From assembly GCF_040939305.1 (NCBI RefSeq), contig NZ_CP162512.1, forward strand, positions 1 through 64,000: DNA of 64,000 bases, given 5' to 3'. The DNA comes from Herbiconiux sp. A18JL235 (lineage in GTDB: Bacteria; Actinomycetota; Actinomycetes; Actinomycetales; Microbacteriaceae). The position numbers were made by a program, and so were the translations under genes. The notes below the pieces were generated by a model that was given only the letters and a program-made list of their open reading frames with translations, was not told where the DNA came from and did no database searches. The first letter of the stretch is position 1, and each line of letters opens with the position of its first letter. Shown in pieces: positions 33,636 through 42,278 of the stretch.

Positions 33636-34147
33636 CCGGCCCGGTGACCATCCGGCCGATGACCGCCGCCGACTGGCCGGCCGTCGAGGCGATCTACCGA
33701 GCCGGCATCGCCACCGGCAACGCAACCTTCGAAGCCGAACCGCCGAGCTGGGAGCACTTCGACGCCGGCAAGCTCCACGCCGGCCGCCTCGTGGCTACCG
33801 CCGGCACCGGGGCCGTGCTGGGGTGGGTGGCGGCATCCCCCGTGTCAGCCCGGGAGGTCTACCGGGGCGTGGTCGAGCACTCCGTGTATGTCGCCCCCGC
33901 AGCCTCCGGGAAGGGTGTCGGCCGGCAGCTCGTGGACGCGTTCATCAGCGCCGCGGAAGGCGCCGGCATCTGGACGATTCAATCCAGCATCTTTCCCGAG
34001 AACACCGCCAGCCTCGCCCTTCACGATCGTGCCGGCTTCCGCCGGATCGGCACCCGTGAGCGCATCGCTCTGATGACCTACGGCCCCTGGGCTGGCCAGT
34101 GGCGCGACACCATCCTCATCGAGAGGCGTAGCACCGGCGCGCACTAG
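33632..34147 (+). CDS. GNAT acetyltransferase, ArsN/phosphinothricin-acetyltransferase-like
   Basis: 171 residues. IRPMTAADWPAVEAIYRAG and NATFEAEPPSWEHFD match the PAT/ArsN1 group of GNAT enzymes, with the acetyl-CoA loop ASGKGVGRQLVDAF. ArsN1 acetylates the organoarsenical arsinothricin; PAT acts on phosphinothricin. In this ars operon ArsN is the better reading. Coupled to arsR by ATGA. Confidence 0.75.
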   Translation: MTGPVTIRPMTAADWPAVEAIYRAGIATGNATFEAEPPSWEHFDAGKLHAGRLVATAGTGAVLGWVAASPVSAREVYRGVVEHSVYVAPAASGKGVGRQLVDAFISAAEGAGIWTIQSSIFPENTASLALHDRAGFRRIGTRERIALMTYGPWAGQWRDTILIERRSTGAH

Positions 34148-34172
34148 ATTAATCGTCAGCGTTCACTGTATG

Positions 34173-34188
34173 GTCAGCGTGTGCTGAC
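34173..34188. promoter_or_regulatory. Operator-like dyad at the CmtR-like gene start
   Basis: GTCAGC (34173-34178) and GCTGAC (34183-34188) surround the GTG start codon of the repressor gene, so binding would block its own initiation. A related GTCAGC lies at 34155-34160. Confidence 0.5.
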
Positions 34189-34540
34189 TATTGCTTCTCA
34201 ACTGGACGTGATGAACCGGCTCGGCCGCGCGATGGCTGACCCGACGCGATCGCGGATTTTGCTGAGTCTGATCGAGCAGCCCGGATATCCGGCCGAACTC
34301 GCGCGTGATCTGGAGCTGACGCGCTCGAACGTGTCGAATCACCTGACGTGCTTGCGCGGGTGCGGAATTGTCGCCGCAATCCCGGAAGGCCGGCAGACCC
34401 GGTACGAGATCGCCGACCCCCATCTGACTCGCGCGCTTCTCGGCCTGGTGGATGTGGTGCTCGCGGTAGAGGACGGCACGGGGTGCATTGACGACAACTG
34501 CGATGTGCCGCTGTGCTGCGGAACTGGGGCGACAGCGTGA
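34181..34540 (+). CDS. CmtR-like ArsR/SmtB metal repressor
   Basis: 119 residues. MADPTRSRILLSL and SNVSNHLTCLRGCGIV contain the CxxxC in the recognition helix (LTCLRGCG) typical of CmtR, the Cd(II)/Pb(II) sensor, and a C-terminal Cys-rich tail (CIDDNCDVPLCC) supplies the remaining ligand. It precedes and overlaps (GTGA) the P1B ATPase gene it should control. A second, similar repressor is at 52984. Confidence 0.88.
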   Translation: MLTIASQLDVMNRLGRAMADPTRSRILLSLIEQPGYPAELARDLELTRSNVSNHLTCLRGCGIVAAIPEGRQTRYEIADPHLTRALLGLVDVVLAVEDGTGCIDDNCDVPLCCGTGATA

Positions 34541-36579
34541 GCAAAGAATGCTGCGGTCCCGACGAACCACTCTCGCTGTCGATCGGCAACCGGACTCCAC
34601 TGAGTGCGCCCCACACGGCCGTTCATGAGACGCACAACAACGATGAGCACAGCCACAACTCCGACGACCACGATCACGGCGACGACGGTGAGGAGCTAAC
34701 GGTTTGGTGGAAGGACCGGAAATTGTTGGTGCCGATCGCCGCCGGCTTCCTTCTTGCGGTCGGCTACATACTCGAGTGGACCGGATTCGACCTGGCCGGC
34801 ACGATCATCCTCGCACTCAGCCTGGTCGCTGGCGCGTCGACGTTCGTCCCTGGAGCGATCCGCCGTCTTATGCGCCGTCGTCTGGGCGTCGGACTGCTGA
34901 TGACGATCGCCGCGCTGGGCGCTGTACTCCTCGGTTACATCGGCGAGGCAGCCGCGCTGGCCTTCCTGTTCTCTATTGCTGAAGCTCTCGAGGATCGGGC
35001 GATGGATCGAGCACGGCACGGACTTCGTTCGCTGCTCGCCCTTGTACCCGAAACCGCAACGGTCTCTCGGCTTGCCGGCGCGGTCGAGGTACCGACGGCC
35101 GACATTCAGGAACTCGATATCCTGCTCGTCAAGGCGGGCGAACGCGTGGCCACCGACGGGATCGTGACCTCGGGGCGGAGCAGCATCGATGCCTCCGCGA
35201 TCACGGGAGAATCCATACCTGTTGAAGTCGGTCCGGGCGATTCGGTTCCCGCCGGCGCTATCAATGGTGGTGGCAGCCTCCAGATCGAGGCCACAGCGAA
35301 CGGCCGCGACAACTCTCTCACCACGATCGTGCGCCTCGTTGAGCAAGCACAGGCTCGTAAGGGCGAGCGTGCCCGGTTGGCTGACCGTATTGCCCGGCCG
35401 CTCGTGCCGATCGTGTTGGTGGTCGCCGCGCTGGTCGCCCTGTTTGGACTTCTGATCGGAGATCCTCTGACGTGGACCGAGCGGGCCTTGGTTGTTCTCG
35501 TCGCCGCGTCGCCGTGCGCCCTGGCGATTGCAGTCCCTGTAACCGTCATTTCAGCGATTGGCGCGGCGAGCCGCTTCGGGGTGGTGATCAAGTCCGGAGA
35601 AGCCTTCGAGCAGCTCGGTGCCGTGTCCACTGTCGCATTCGATAAGACCGGAACGCTCACGCGCAACAAGCCAGAGGTCGTCGCCATCGAGACCGCGACG
35701 GGTGTCGAGCGCTCTCGTGTTCTGGAGGTTGCAGCAGCGCTCGAAGCCCATTCCACGCACCCTCTGGCAACCGCAATCCTCGCCGAGCAGCCACACCCGC
35801 CGCTCGTCGCTGATGTTGTCGAAAACCCGGGACATGGTATTTCGGGTTCGCTCGACGGAATAACAGTCAGGGTCGGTAGCCCCCGCTGGGTCTCCGCGGG
35901 CGCACTGCAGAATCGCTGCGTGGCGTTGGAGACGGATGGGATGACCGTGATCGTTGTCGAGATCGATGGCACCACAGCAGGGCTCATCGGAATCCGCGAC
36001 GAACTCAAGCCGGAAGCTGCGGCCTCGATCGCCGAGCTCAACGCCATGGGCGTGACAACCATCATGCTCACGGGTGACAATTCGCGGACGGCAGCCGCAC
36101 TCGCACACCAGGTCGGTATCACCGACTACCGCGCCGAACAGCTGCCCGCCAACAAAGCGGCAGCGATCGAGCAGCTCCGGTCCGGCACTCGCACGGCGAT
36201 GATCGGCGACGGCATCAACGACGCACCCGCTCTCGCGGCCGCCGATGTGGGGATAGCCATGGGTGCCACGGGATCGGCCGCAGCCATCGAGTCGGCGGAT
36301 GTCGCGTTCACCGGCACAGACCTTCGGCTCATCCCTCAGGCGGTCGCCCATGCTCGCCGCGGCAGGCGCATCATGACCGGCAACATCGTGCTCGCGCTGG
36401 CGATCATCATCGTGCTGTTCCCGCTCGCCCTGTTCGGTGTACTCGGGCTCGCCGGTGTGGTACTCGTGCATGAGATCGCCGAAGTCATCGTCATCGCAAA
36501 TGGCCTGCGGGCAGCTCGAGGGCGGGCTGTCCTGCCCGCACTCCCCCAGCCTGATCGAGCGCTAGTCAACACGCCCTAA
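34537..36579 (+). CDS. P1B heavy-metal ATPase (CadA/CtpD-like, SPC motif)
   Basis: 680 residues from a GTG overlapping the repressor stop. A His/Asp-rich N-terminus (HSHNSDDHDHGDDGEE), transmembrane SPC (AASPCALAIAVPV, about residue 325), DKTGTLTRNK (about 368), GDGINDAPAL and a last helix HEIAEVIVIANGLRA. SPC in place of CPC, with a HE motif in the last helix, is found in P1B-4-type pumps for Co/Zn/Cd. The CmtR-like repressor favours Cd/Pb/Zn; the exact substrate is uncertain. Confidence 0.88.
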   Translation: MSKECCGPDEPLSLSIGNRTPLSAPHTAVHETHNNDEHSHNSDDHDHGDDGEELTVWWKDRKLLVPIAAGFLLAVGYILEWTGFDLAGTIILALSLVAGASTFVPGAIRRLMRRRLGVGLLMTIAALGAVLLGYIGEAAALAFLFSIAEALEDRAMDRARHGLRSLLALVPETATVSRLAGAVEVPTADIQELDILLVKAGERVATDGIVTSGRSSIDASAITGESIPVEVGPGDSVPAGAINGGGSLQIEATANGRDNSLTTIVRLVEQAQARKGERARLADRIARPLVPIVLVVAALVALFGLLIGDPLTWTERALVVLVAASPCALAIAVPVTVISAIGAASRFGVVIKSGEAFEQLGAVSTVAFDKTGTLTRNKPEVVAIETATGVERSRVLEVAAALEAHSTHPLATAILAEQPHPPLVADVVENPGHGISGSLDGITVRVGSPRWVSAGALQNRCVALETDGMTVIVVEIDGTTAGLIGIRDELKPEAAASIAELNAMGVTTIMLTGDNSRTAAALAHQVGITDYRAEQLPANKAAAIEQLRSGTRTAMIGDGINDAPALAAADVGIAMGATGSAAAIESADVAFTGTDLRLIPQAVAHARRGRRIMTGNIVLALAIIIVLFPLALFGVLGLAGVVLVHEIAEVIVIANGLRAARGRAVLPALPQPDRALVNTP

Positions 36580-36595
36580 CCATGCGGAAGAAGAC

Positions 36596-36784
36596 ATGCG
36601 ACCAAACGGGCTTCGACTCGCGTACCTGACCCTAGTGCTGCTGGGTCTCTCTTGCGTCGTCCTCATAGTCGCAGCGAGCACCACTGGCCTTGCACATAGC
36701 ATCTCGACGTGGGTGGCAGGGGGTCTTCTCCTCTCGGGCTGGGTGTCAGGTAACCGAATTCGAACTTCACGAAAGGGTCGATGA
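36596..36784 (+). CDS. Small two-helix membrane protein (paralogue 1)
   Basis: 62 residues with two hydrophobic helices and a basic end RIRTSRKGR. GGAAGAAG precedes the ATG 16 bp after the ATPase stop. It resembles the protein at 46497-46733 (shared AYL-L-L-GL-VVL pattern and GGLLLSG/GGLSG followed by basic residues). Role unknown; possibly a partner of metal transporters. Confidence 0.55.
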   Translation: MRPNGLRLAYLTLVLLGLSCVVLIVAASTTGLAHSISTWVAGGLLLSGWVSGNRIRTSRKGR

Positions 36785-36860
36785 ACAGTCCGGCGATTGT
36801 ACAGATTTGGCTTGATAGTTTGTAGACGAAATATCGACAGTTCGCCGATTGCAGAGGCCC

Positions 36861-37949
36861 ATGACCCGACTACTTCGTAAATGGCCTCTGGTCGTTCCCG
36901 TGATCGCCCTTCTCGGGCTCGTCCTAACGTGGGGGCGCGATCTGCCCACGGGTGCGGTGATCGTGGTGGCGATCCTCCTTATCGGCGCCGTGCTTGCCGC
37001 GGTTCATCACGCCGAGGTGATCGCTCACCGAGTCGGTGAGCCGTTCGGCTCGTTGGTGCTCGCTGTGGCCGTCACGGTCATCGAGGTGGCCCTGATCATC
37101 ACCCTGATGACCAGCGGAAAGGCAGGCACCGAGTCACTCGCACGGGACACGGCTTTCGCCGCTGTGATGATCACGTGCAACGGAATCCTCGGGCTATCAC
37201 TTCTTCTCGGCGCAACCAAGCACCGTCTTGTCCGGTTTAACCCGGAAGGGGCGGGCGCAGCCCTCGCGGTCGTCGCCACCCTCACGACCCTCACCCTGGT
37301 GCTTCCGACGTTCACTGAAGCGGCCCCGGACGGCCGATTCAGTGGCGCACAACTGGCGTTCATCGCCGTCGTCGCCCTGGTGCTCTACGGCGTGTTCGTC
37401 CAGACCCAAACGAACCGGCACCGAGACTTCTTCCTTCCTGTCGACAGCGCCGGCAAAAAACTGCCGGAAACGGCGCACGCCACACCGCCTCCCACGCGAA
37501 CCGCTCTGATAAGCCTGGTTCTGTTGATCGCCGCGCTCGTGTCGGTGGTCGGCCTCGCCAAGGGGGTGTCCCCCGCGATCGAGGACGGCGTGCGGGCGGT
37601 CGGGATACCGAGCTCATTCGTCGGCGTCGTCATCGCACTGTTGGTGCTCCTGCCGGAGGGAATCTCCGCCTCCCGAGCTGCGCTCCGGAACCGGATGCAG
37701 GTGAGTTTGAATCTGGGGCTGGGTTCGGCGATGGCCACGATCGGGTTGACCATCCCAGCGATCGCGGTCGCGTCGATTTGGTTGCCCACTCCCCTGCAGC
37801 TCGGGCTGGGCCCGGTGCAGATCGTCCTGTTCGCGTTGACCATGATCGTCACGACTCTGACCGTCGTACCCGGACGAGCGACGCGCCTGCAGGGGGTCGT
37901 TCACCTCACCTTGCTCGCGGCGTTCATCTTTCTGGCCATCAGCCCCTGA
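36861..37949 (+). CDS. CaCA-family cation/proton antiporter (CAX/ChaA-like)
   Basis: 362 residues, about eleven transmembrane helices with the two acidic alpha motifs (GSLVLAVAVTVIEVALI and VIALLVLLPEGISASRAAL). ChaA/CAX exchangers move Ca(II), Na(I) or heavy metals outward against protons. The ATG at 36861 follows CAGAGG; the longer frame begins with TTG. Its placement after the P1B pump and repressor suggests metal detoxification or ion balance. Confidence 0.85.
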   Translation: MTRLLRKWPLVVPVIALLGLVLTWGRDLPTGAVIVVAILLIGAVLAAVHHAEVIAHRVGEPFGSLVLAVAVTVIEVALIITLMTSGKAGTESLARDTAFAAVMITCNGILGLSLLLGATKHRLVRFNPEGAGAALAVVATLTTLTLVLPTFTEAAPDGRFSGAQLAFIAVVALVLYGVFVQTQTNRHRDFFLPVDSAGKKLPETAHATPPPTRTALISLVLLIAALVSVVGLAKGVSPAIEDGVRAVGIPSSFVGVVIALLVLLPEGISASRAALRNRMQVSLNLGLGSAMATIGLTIPAIAVASIWLPTPLQLGLGPVQIVLFALTMIVTTLTVVPGRATRLQGVVHLTLLAAFIFLAISP

Positions 37950-37975
37950 TCGGTGGGCAGCGGAGAGCCGTCGAG

Positions 37976-38791
37976 CTAGCCGACGATCCGCACGAAGTAG
38001 TAGCTGCCCCAGAGTGGGCGATGCTCCACGTAACGTCCCCAGTCGGGCGAGTCGATGCTTTGACCGTTTCCGTCGTAGATGCCGATATGGGTTCCTGGCC
38101 AGACCACGAGATCCCCGGCCTGTGCGTCGGCTGGCGCGATCGGGATGCCCATTGCGGCCTGGTTCGAGACCATTCTGGGCAGGTATATGCCGAAGGCTGC
38201 GAACACGTACTGAGTGAGACCGTCGCAGCTGAAGCTTGTGTCGGGTGTGGCACCGGTGCCGTAGGGAACGACGCCCACGAATTGTTGCGCGTAGGCGACG
38301 ATTGCGTCGCCGCTATACGGGCCTGAGGGCGGGTTGACCGTGAAGGGGGTGGCTGCCGGGGTGGCTGCCTTGGCCGCGGCGGCAGCTTCTGCCGCCTGGG
38401 TGGCCGCGACAGCAGCAGCAGCGGCTTGTCGGGACGCTTCGAGTTCTTCACGGGTCGGGGCGGTGTAATTGTCGCGGCTCACGGCGAGGGCGGCCGACGC
38501 ATCTGGCACGATGAGTGTTTGGTCACCGGCGATCGCGAGGTCCGACTGCTGGGCGCCGAAGTTTCCGCCGCCTCCAAAGGCATAGGCAGGAAGCGCCATT
38601 GTCGCGATCAACCCAGCCGTGAACGTCATGACAACGACGGTGGCCGCTCGGCGACGTCGAGAGACCGAGGGCCTCTTCAGAGGTCGAGGTGCGGCCAGCT
38701 GCCGGGGCGCTGGGGTGCGCCTTTGTCGCGCTTCGAGTTCGCGGACCTCTCGTCGTGTTTGCGGCTGCGGGGCGTTGTCTTCTGGGGGCAC
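37976..38791 (-). CDS. NlpC/P60 cell-wall hydrolase
   Basis: 271 residues from a GTG six bases after AAGGA. A basic cytoplasmic region (RRTPAPRQLAAPRPLKR), one transmembrane helix, an Ala-rich helical linker and the catalytic domain: Cys in SFSCDGLTQYVF, His in GTHIGIYD. It should cleave the peptide stem of peptidoglycan. Its N-terminal architecture mirrors the M23 enzymes at 22311 and 56387. An ATG at 38965 is too far and unsupported. Confidence 0.88.
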   Translation of the reverse strand: MPPEDNAPQPQTRREVRELEARQRRTPAPRQLAAPRPLKRPSVSRRRRAATVVVMTFTAGLIATMALPAYAFGGGGNFGAQQSDLAIAGDQTLIVPDASAALAVSRDNYTAPTREELEASRQAAAAAVAATQAAEAAAAAKAATPAATPFTVNPPSGPYSGDAIVAYAQQFVGVVPYGTGATPDTSFSCDGLTQYVFAAFGIYLPRMVSNQAAMGIPIAPADAQAGDLVVWPGTHIGIYDGNGQSIDSPDWGRYVEHRPLWGSYYFVRIVG

Positions 38792-39014
38792 GAATGTCCT
38801 TGGGTTCCTCTTCGGCGCTTGGCACCGAATCGCCTTCCCGGTCTTGATTCGTTCACCAGCCGAGAGGCGAGAGGAATGTCTTGGCCGGGTCCGCCTGCCT
38901 CGGGTGTACGGCGGATTCTTCGACGGTACGCGACGATGCAGCGCATGTCGAGTACATCCAAACATTTACTAACAGATGGATAACGGGCGGCGGACGCTCT
39001 GTGGCCAGTGAGGG
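38792..39014 (-). other. Leader region of the NlpC/P60 gene
   Basis: 223 bp without a gene. On the leftward strand it holds a TTCGGTGC-CAA-GCGCCGAA hairpin just before the ribosome-binding site and segments GGCGGACCC and CTGGTGAACGAATC that recall, weakly, the c-di-AMP (ydaO) riboswitch often placed before actinobacterial cell-wall hydrolases. The canonical GTCAGCTAACC block is not present, so the call is only a possibility. Confidence 0.3.
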
Positions 39015-39236
39015 TCAGTGGGTGAGCAGGATGATGATCCAGGCCAGCGAGCCGGCGAGAGGCAGGAGCACGGTGCAGATGAGCCACGCGCCCTTCTGGC
39101 TGTCCGTGAGAGCACGGGTGTGAGCGACAGTGGCGACGCCGAGCGCAAGAATTCCGATGCTGATGAACGGCAGGAGGTACTGCAGGAGCGCGGGACTGGA
39201 GGAGTACGCCGCCGCGTGGTCCCAGGCGTCATTCAC
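39015..39236 (-). CDS. PLDc_N-type small membrane protein
   Basis: 73 residues, two helices; the C-terminal GAWLICTVLLPLAGSLAWIIILL is the phospholipase_D-nuclease N-terminal (PLDc_N) signature often found alone in actinobacterial proteins. A GATAGTTCAG-type operator lies 70 bp upstream. Function unknown. Confidence 0.75.
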   Translation of the reverse strand: MNDAWDHAAAYSSSPALLQYLLPFISIGILALGVATVAHTRALTDSQKGAWLICTVLLPLAGSLAWIIILLTH

Positions 39237-39306
39237 CGCGTGGCACGCGTCGGGTAGGCGCTGCGGGGGTACTTCCGACGGGTGGGCACGGGGTCAGGGT
39301 ATGGGC

Positions 39307-39333
39307 GATAGTTCAGAGTTTTCTGAATAGTCG
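39307..39333. promoter_or_regulatory. Shared operator-like motif, copy 1
   Basis: GATAGTTCAG, four bases, then TTCTGAATAGTCG. The same arrangement occurs at 42508-42534. It lies upstream of the leftward PLDc_N gene. Confidence 0.55.
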
Positions 39334-39426
39334 ATGCGTGGCCCGCAGGCTTTCTGACCGCGCCGCCATCTCCTGTTCGGATTGAGCGCCGCCGCCGAGC
39401 TCGAGGGATGTTCGCCGGTCGCATCA

Positions 39427-40539
39427 TCAGCCCCTGTGCGGGCGATGAGCTGTCGTGAGATTTCGCTTGTCGAGCGCCATTTCGATTCTGCGCCGCAATC
39501 TCACCGCCGGACGTTCCACGATCCAGTAGACGAGTTGCGCGGCCGCGATCGAGAGCAGCAGTGAGACGCTGTCGGTCAGTAGAGGGAAATCGATCGTCGG
39601 GCCGACGAGTGCGAGAACGATCTTGTGGAGAAGGTAGATCGAAAACGACAGCACACCGAGGCGGACCGCGACGCGGCTGTTGAACAGTCGACCGACGGCG
39701 CTCTGTGGGCGGGTGATGAGAAACCAGAAGATGGCGATGAGGCTGATCCCCTGGATCGTGTCCGCGATGCTCAGTTCGAACGCCATCGAGGGCACGATCG
39801 AGGTCGCGGCCACCACGACGGCCGCGCCGCCGGCGACGAGCGGGAGGTGTGCGGCTACCCATCGCGTGACGCGATTTGGTCGACGGAGACGGTCGCCCAT
39901 GACGGGGTTGAGGAGTAGAGCAAGCGCTGCACCCCAGAGGATGGAATCGATGCGGGTGTCAGTGGCGCTGTAGAGGCGGTCGAAGACTGCCCCGTTCAGC
40001 CCCAGCACGATCCTCCAGACCGGGACGACTAGGGCGATGGCGATGCAGATGCGGCCGATGAGGTGCCGGTTCGCGCCGGCTTTGTAGGCCAGAAGCAGGG
40101 CGAGCGGCACCACGAGGTAGTACTGCTCTTCGACGGCCAGCGTCCACATCTGACTGGTCTCCGGGGGGAGGCCGGCATCGCCGACTTCGATGATGTAGTA
40201 GTTGGTGACGTTGAGAAGCTCGGCGACCACACCCCACCCATCGATCTGTGCTGGCAGGATGCCCGCTCCTGCCAGCGCGATTGCAAGGAAGACGGTGAAG
40301 TATGCAGCGGGGAGGATGCGGAAGGACCGCCTGAGGTAGAACCGGCCGAGTCGGATGGATGATGTGGTTTCGATCTCTCGCCGCAGCAGGGTCGTGATGA
40401 GGTAGCCGCTCAAGAAGAAGAAGATGGTGACGCCGAGATGGCCTGGCCAGAATCCTTGGTCTGTTCGGCCATGTCCGATGAAAACGATCAGTACGGCGAG
40501 GGCGCGTAGACCGTCAAGTGAGGGTATGCGGGAGTTCAC
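39427..40539 (-). CDS. Membrane acyltransferase (acyltransferase-3/OafA family), paralogue
   Basis: 370 residues from a GTG seven bases after AGGA. IPSLDGLRALAVLIVFIGHG and GVTIFFFLSGYLITTLL are nearly identical to the protein at 16724, as is FYLRRSFRILPAAYF. Both lack an SGNH domain. The two copies, ~23 kb apart, point to duplication of an envelope-modification gene within the resistance region. Confidence 0.9.
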   Translation of the reverse strand: MNSRIPSLDGLRALAVLIVFIGHGRTDQGFWPGHLGVTIFFFLSGYLITTLLRREIETTSSIRLGRFYLRRSFRILPAAYFTVFLAIALAGAGILPAQIDGWGVVAELLNVTNYYIIEVGDAGLPPETSQMWTLAVEEQYYLVVPLALLLAYKAGANRHLIGRICIAIALVVPVWRIVLGLNGAVFDRLYSATDTRIDSILWGAALALLLNPVMGDRLRRPNRVTRWVAAHLPLVAGGAAVVVAATSIVPSMAFELSIADTIQGISLIAIFWFLITRPQSAVGRLFNSRVAVRLGVLSFSIYLLHKIVLALVGPTIDFPLLTDSVSLLLSIAAAQLVYWIVERPAVRLRRRIEMALDKRNLTTAHRPHRG

Positions 40540-40668
40540 GAGTTGTCCTAGAACAATCGCCCGGCGCTGGACGCGCGAGGGGGCAAAGTGGTGACCGCTC
40601 AAACGGTGCGAGCGCACGCGTCCGGCAGCAGGAAGTCAGGCGGGATGGCTCCGCGGACTCACCGGGTT

Positions 40669-41070
40669 CTAGGTTCGGGTGACGGATAGCTCTTCAAGCG
40701 TGCGGGGCGTTCGCGGAAGTTTCAGGGCCGTGACAGTCCGCGGCGCAGCATCGACGGGGTCGTGGTTTGCGACCCAGGGCGGTGCCGCGCCGTCTGCGAC
40801 GTCCTCTGGTTCGCCCAGACGGGGGCGCGGGACTGTTTCGTGCTCGGTCTCGGCCGCGCGGATATCTGGCTCTGAGGCCTGGGTTGCGTCGTCGACGATG
40901 CCGGTCGGTGTGACATGGGCGGCTGCAGTCGCGGGGGATGCCGCGGCAGTTGCTGCGTGCGCGAGGAGCATTGCGATAGCCAGCGCCAACGCGATCGCTG
41001 CCGCCACGATAGGCCGCGCCAGCTTGGATGGCCGGCCGGTGAGAAGGGCTCGCGCGGGGCGGATCAGCAC
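40669..41070 (-). CDS. Tail-motif membrane protein D
   Basis: 133 residues from a GTG that overlaps the upstream lipoprotein stop. One transmembrane helix (about 18-45), an Ala/Asp/Glu-rich extracellular region and the tail PRTLEELSVTRT. It has the shared C-terminal motif but, like protein A, no second helix. It is last in a leftward operon with a zf-TFIIB protein and a lipoprotein. Confidence 0.55.
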   Translation of the reverse strand: MLIRPARALLTGRPSKLARPIVAAAIALALAIAMLLAHAATAAASPATAAAHVTPTGIVDDATQASEPDIRAAETEHETVPRPRLGEPEDVADGAAPPWVANHDPVDAAPRTVTALKLPRTPRTLEELSVTRT

Positions 41071-41489
41071 ACTCCGATCGTGCCCGTGAGAGCTTGGGCG
41101 AGTTGCGCGCTGAGGTCGTCGACCTTCGTTTGGTCGAGGCGTTGGCCCAGCTGCACCGATTGCGCTTGTGAGATGAGAGCGTCGATCGTGGTTCTGGCAG
41201 TGTCCACGGATTCCGATTGTCCGGGCAGGGTGCTGAGTAGCACGTTCGCGGCTTGGAGCGTGTCGATGGCGGCCGCTGGATCGACGGGGATCTGTGAGAC
41301 TGCGGTCTGGACGTCGGCGGTGACTTGGTCGACGACTGGGGTGATCGCGGCACACGCGGTGTCGGACGCCTGCTGCGTCACGAATTCGCTGACGGATGAG
41401 CATCCGGTGAGCAAGCCCACCGTCAGGGTGGCGGCGCTCACCCCGATAAGGAGACCGAGGGGTCTGGATCGCTTGCGCATGGCGATCAT
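41064..41489 (-). CDS. Small helical lipoprotein
   Basis: 141 residues. Signal peptide with lipobox LLTGCSSVSEF, then an all-helical body (VVDQVTADVQTAVSQIP, QLGQRLDQTKVDDLSAQLA). No family recognised. It starts at an ATG overlapping the zf-TFIIB stop (ATGA) and its own stop is inside the tail-motif gene start, so the three genes are translationally coupled. It is a likely LspA/Lnt client. Confidence 0.7.
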   Translation of the reverse strand: MIAMRKRSRPLGLLIGVSAATLTVGLLTGCSSVSEFVTQQASDTACAAITPVVDQVTADVQTAVSQIPVDPAAAIDTLQAANVLLSTLPGQSESVDTARTTIDALISQAQSVQLGQRLDQTKVDDLSAQLAQALTGTIGVC

Positions 41490-41776
41490 CCGAAGAGGTC
41501 GCCGAGCCAGGATTCGCGGCCTCGCCTTTTCTGGCCGCCGTGCGAGCTGCCGTCGTAGCCGTGTCCGCTTGAGCGCTTCCGGTCGTGGTCGCTTCCGTGG
41601 TCGTCGCGCCCGTAGTTGCCTCTGGTTTGCTCGGCGACGGCGGGGGCGGATCGCTCGACGATCTTGTCGAGCTCTCCACGGTCGAGCCAGACCCCTCGGC
41701 ACTGGGGGCAGTAGTCGATCTCGATTCCTTCGCGATTCGAGATCAGCAGCGTTGTGTCATCGATGGGGCATTTCAT
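41486..41776 (-). CDS. zf-TFIIB zinc-ribbon protein
   Basis: 96 residues. MKCPIDDTTLL and DYCPQCRGVWLDRGELDKI form the zf-TFIIB zinc ribbon (two CxxC pairs), followed by a His/Gly/Arg-rich tail (DDHGSDHDRKRSSGHGYDG). A strong AAGGAG precedes the ATG at 41776, but the frame is also open upstream into the DUF3093-like sequence. Function of the family is unclear. Confidence 0.75.
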   Translation of the reverse strand: MKCPIDDTTLLISNREGIEIDYCPQCRGVWLDRGELDKIVERSAPAVAEQTRGNYGRDDHGSDHDRKRSSGHGYDGSSHGGQKRRGRESWLGDLFG

Positions 41777-42278
41777 TCTTCTTCTCCTTTTCGGGGTGGG
41801 GATTTGGGCTGAGGGTGATGGCGTTTCAGCGGGGTTTCCGCCGAGACTGCGGATGAGCTCGTTGGGGTGCCTGGTGGAGACCAGCCAATAGGGCACCGGG
41901 TCGCTGGGGTCGGTGATGGCGATTTTCACGACGGGCTTCACCCATCCCCGGATGCAGAGCCATGCTCGAGCGTCGAGTTTCGGTCCTCGCTGCTGGGTCG
42001 CGGCGTCACCGTCGTAGCCCCGGATCTCACCGAGGAGTGCGCGAGGGATCACTGCTCGGCCGACACGTAAGGTGTCGGCCGTGACCTCGATCACGGGCGC
42101 CGTTACAACGAAGAGAGCGATGACCGCCGGTGTACAGGACGACCCCGACGGTGATACCGACCAGAATTCCTGGCACCGCGGTGATCGGCAGGAAGACGAT
42201 GAGACTGGCGGGGATGACGAGCCCGATGTAGAGGAACATCGATAGGGCCGGGCGAAGTCGTTCGCAATACCGCGTCAC
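41777..42278 (-). pseudogene. Frameshifted DUF3093-like membrane protein
   Basis: The N-terminal part (MTRYCERLRPALSMFLYIGL, two helices) is in one frame and the rest (VIEVTADTLRVGRAVIPRAL, PYWLVSTRHPNELI) in another. A single extra base near ACCGGCGG (about 42127-42134) breaks the join; removing it would give LYTAVIALFVVTAPVIEV as the family expects. The second part then continues in frame without stop into the zf-TFIIB gene. Either a true frameshift or a sequence error. Confidence 0.65.
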
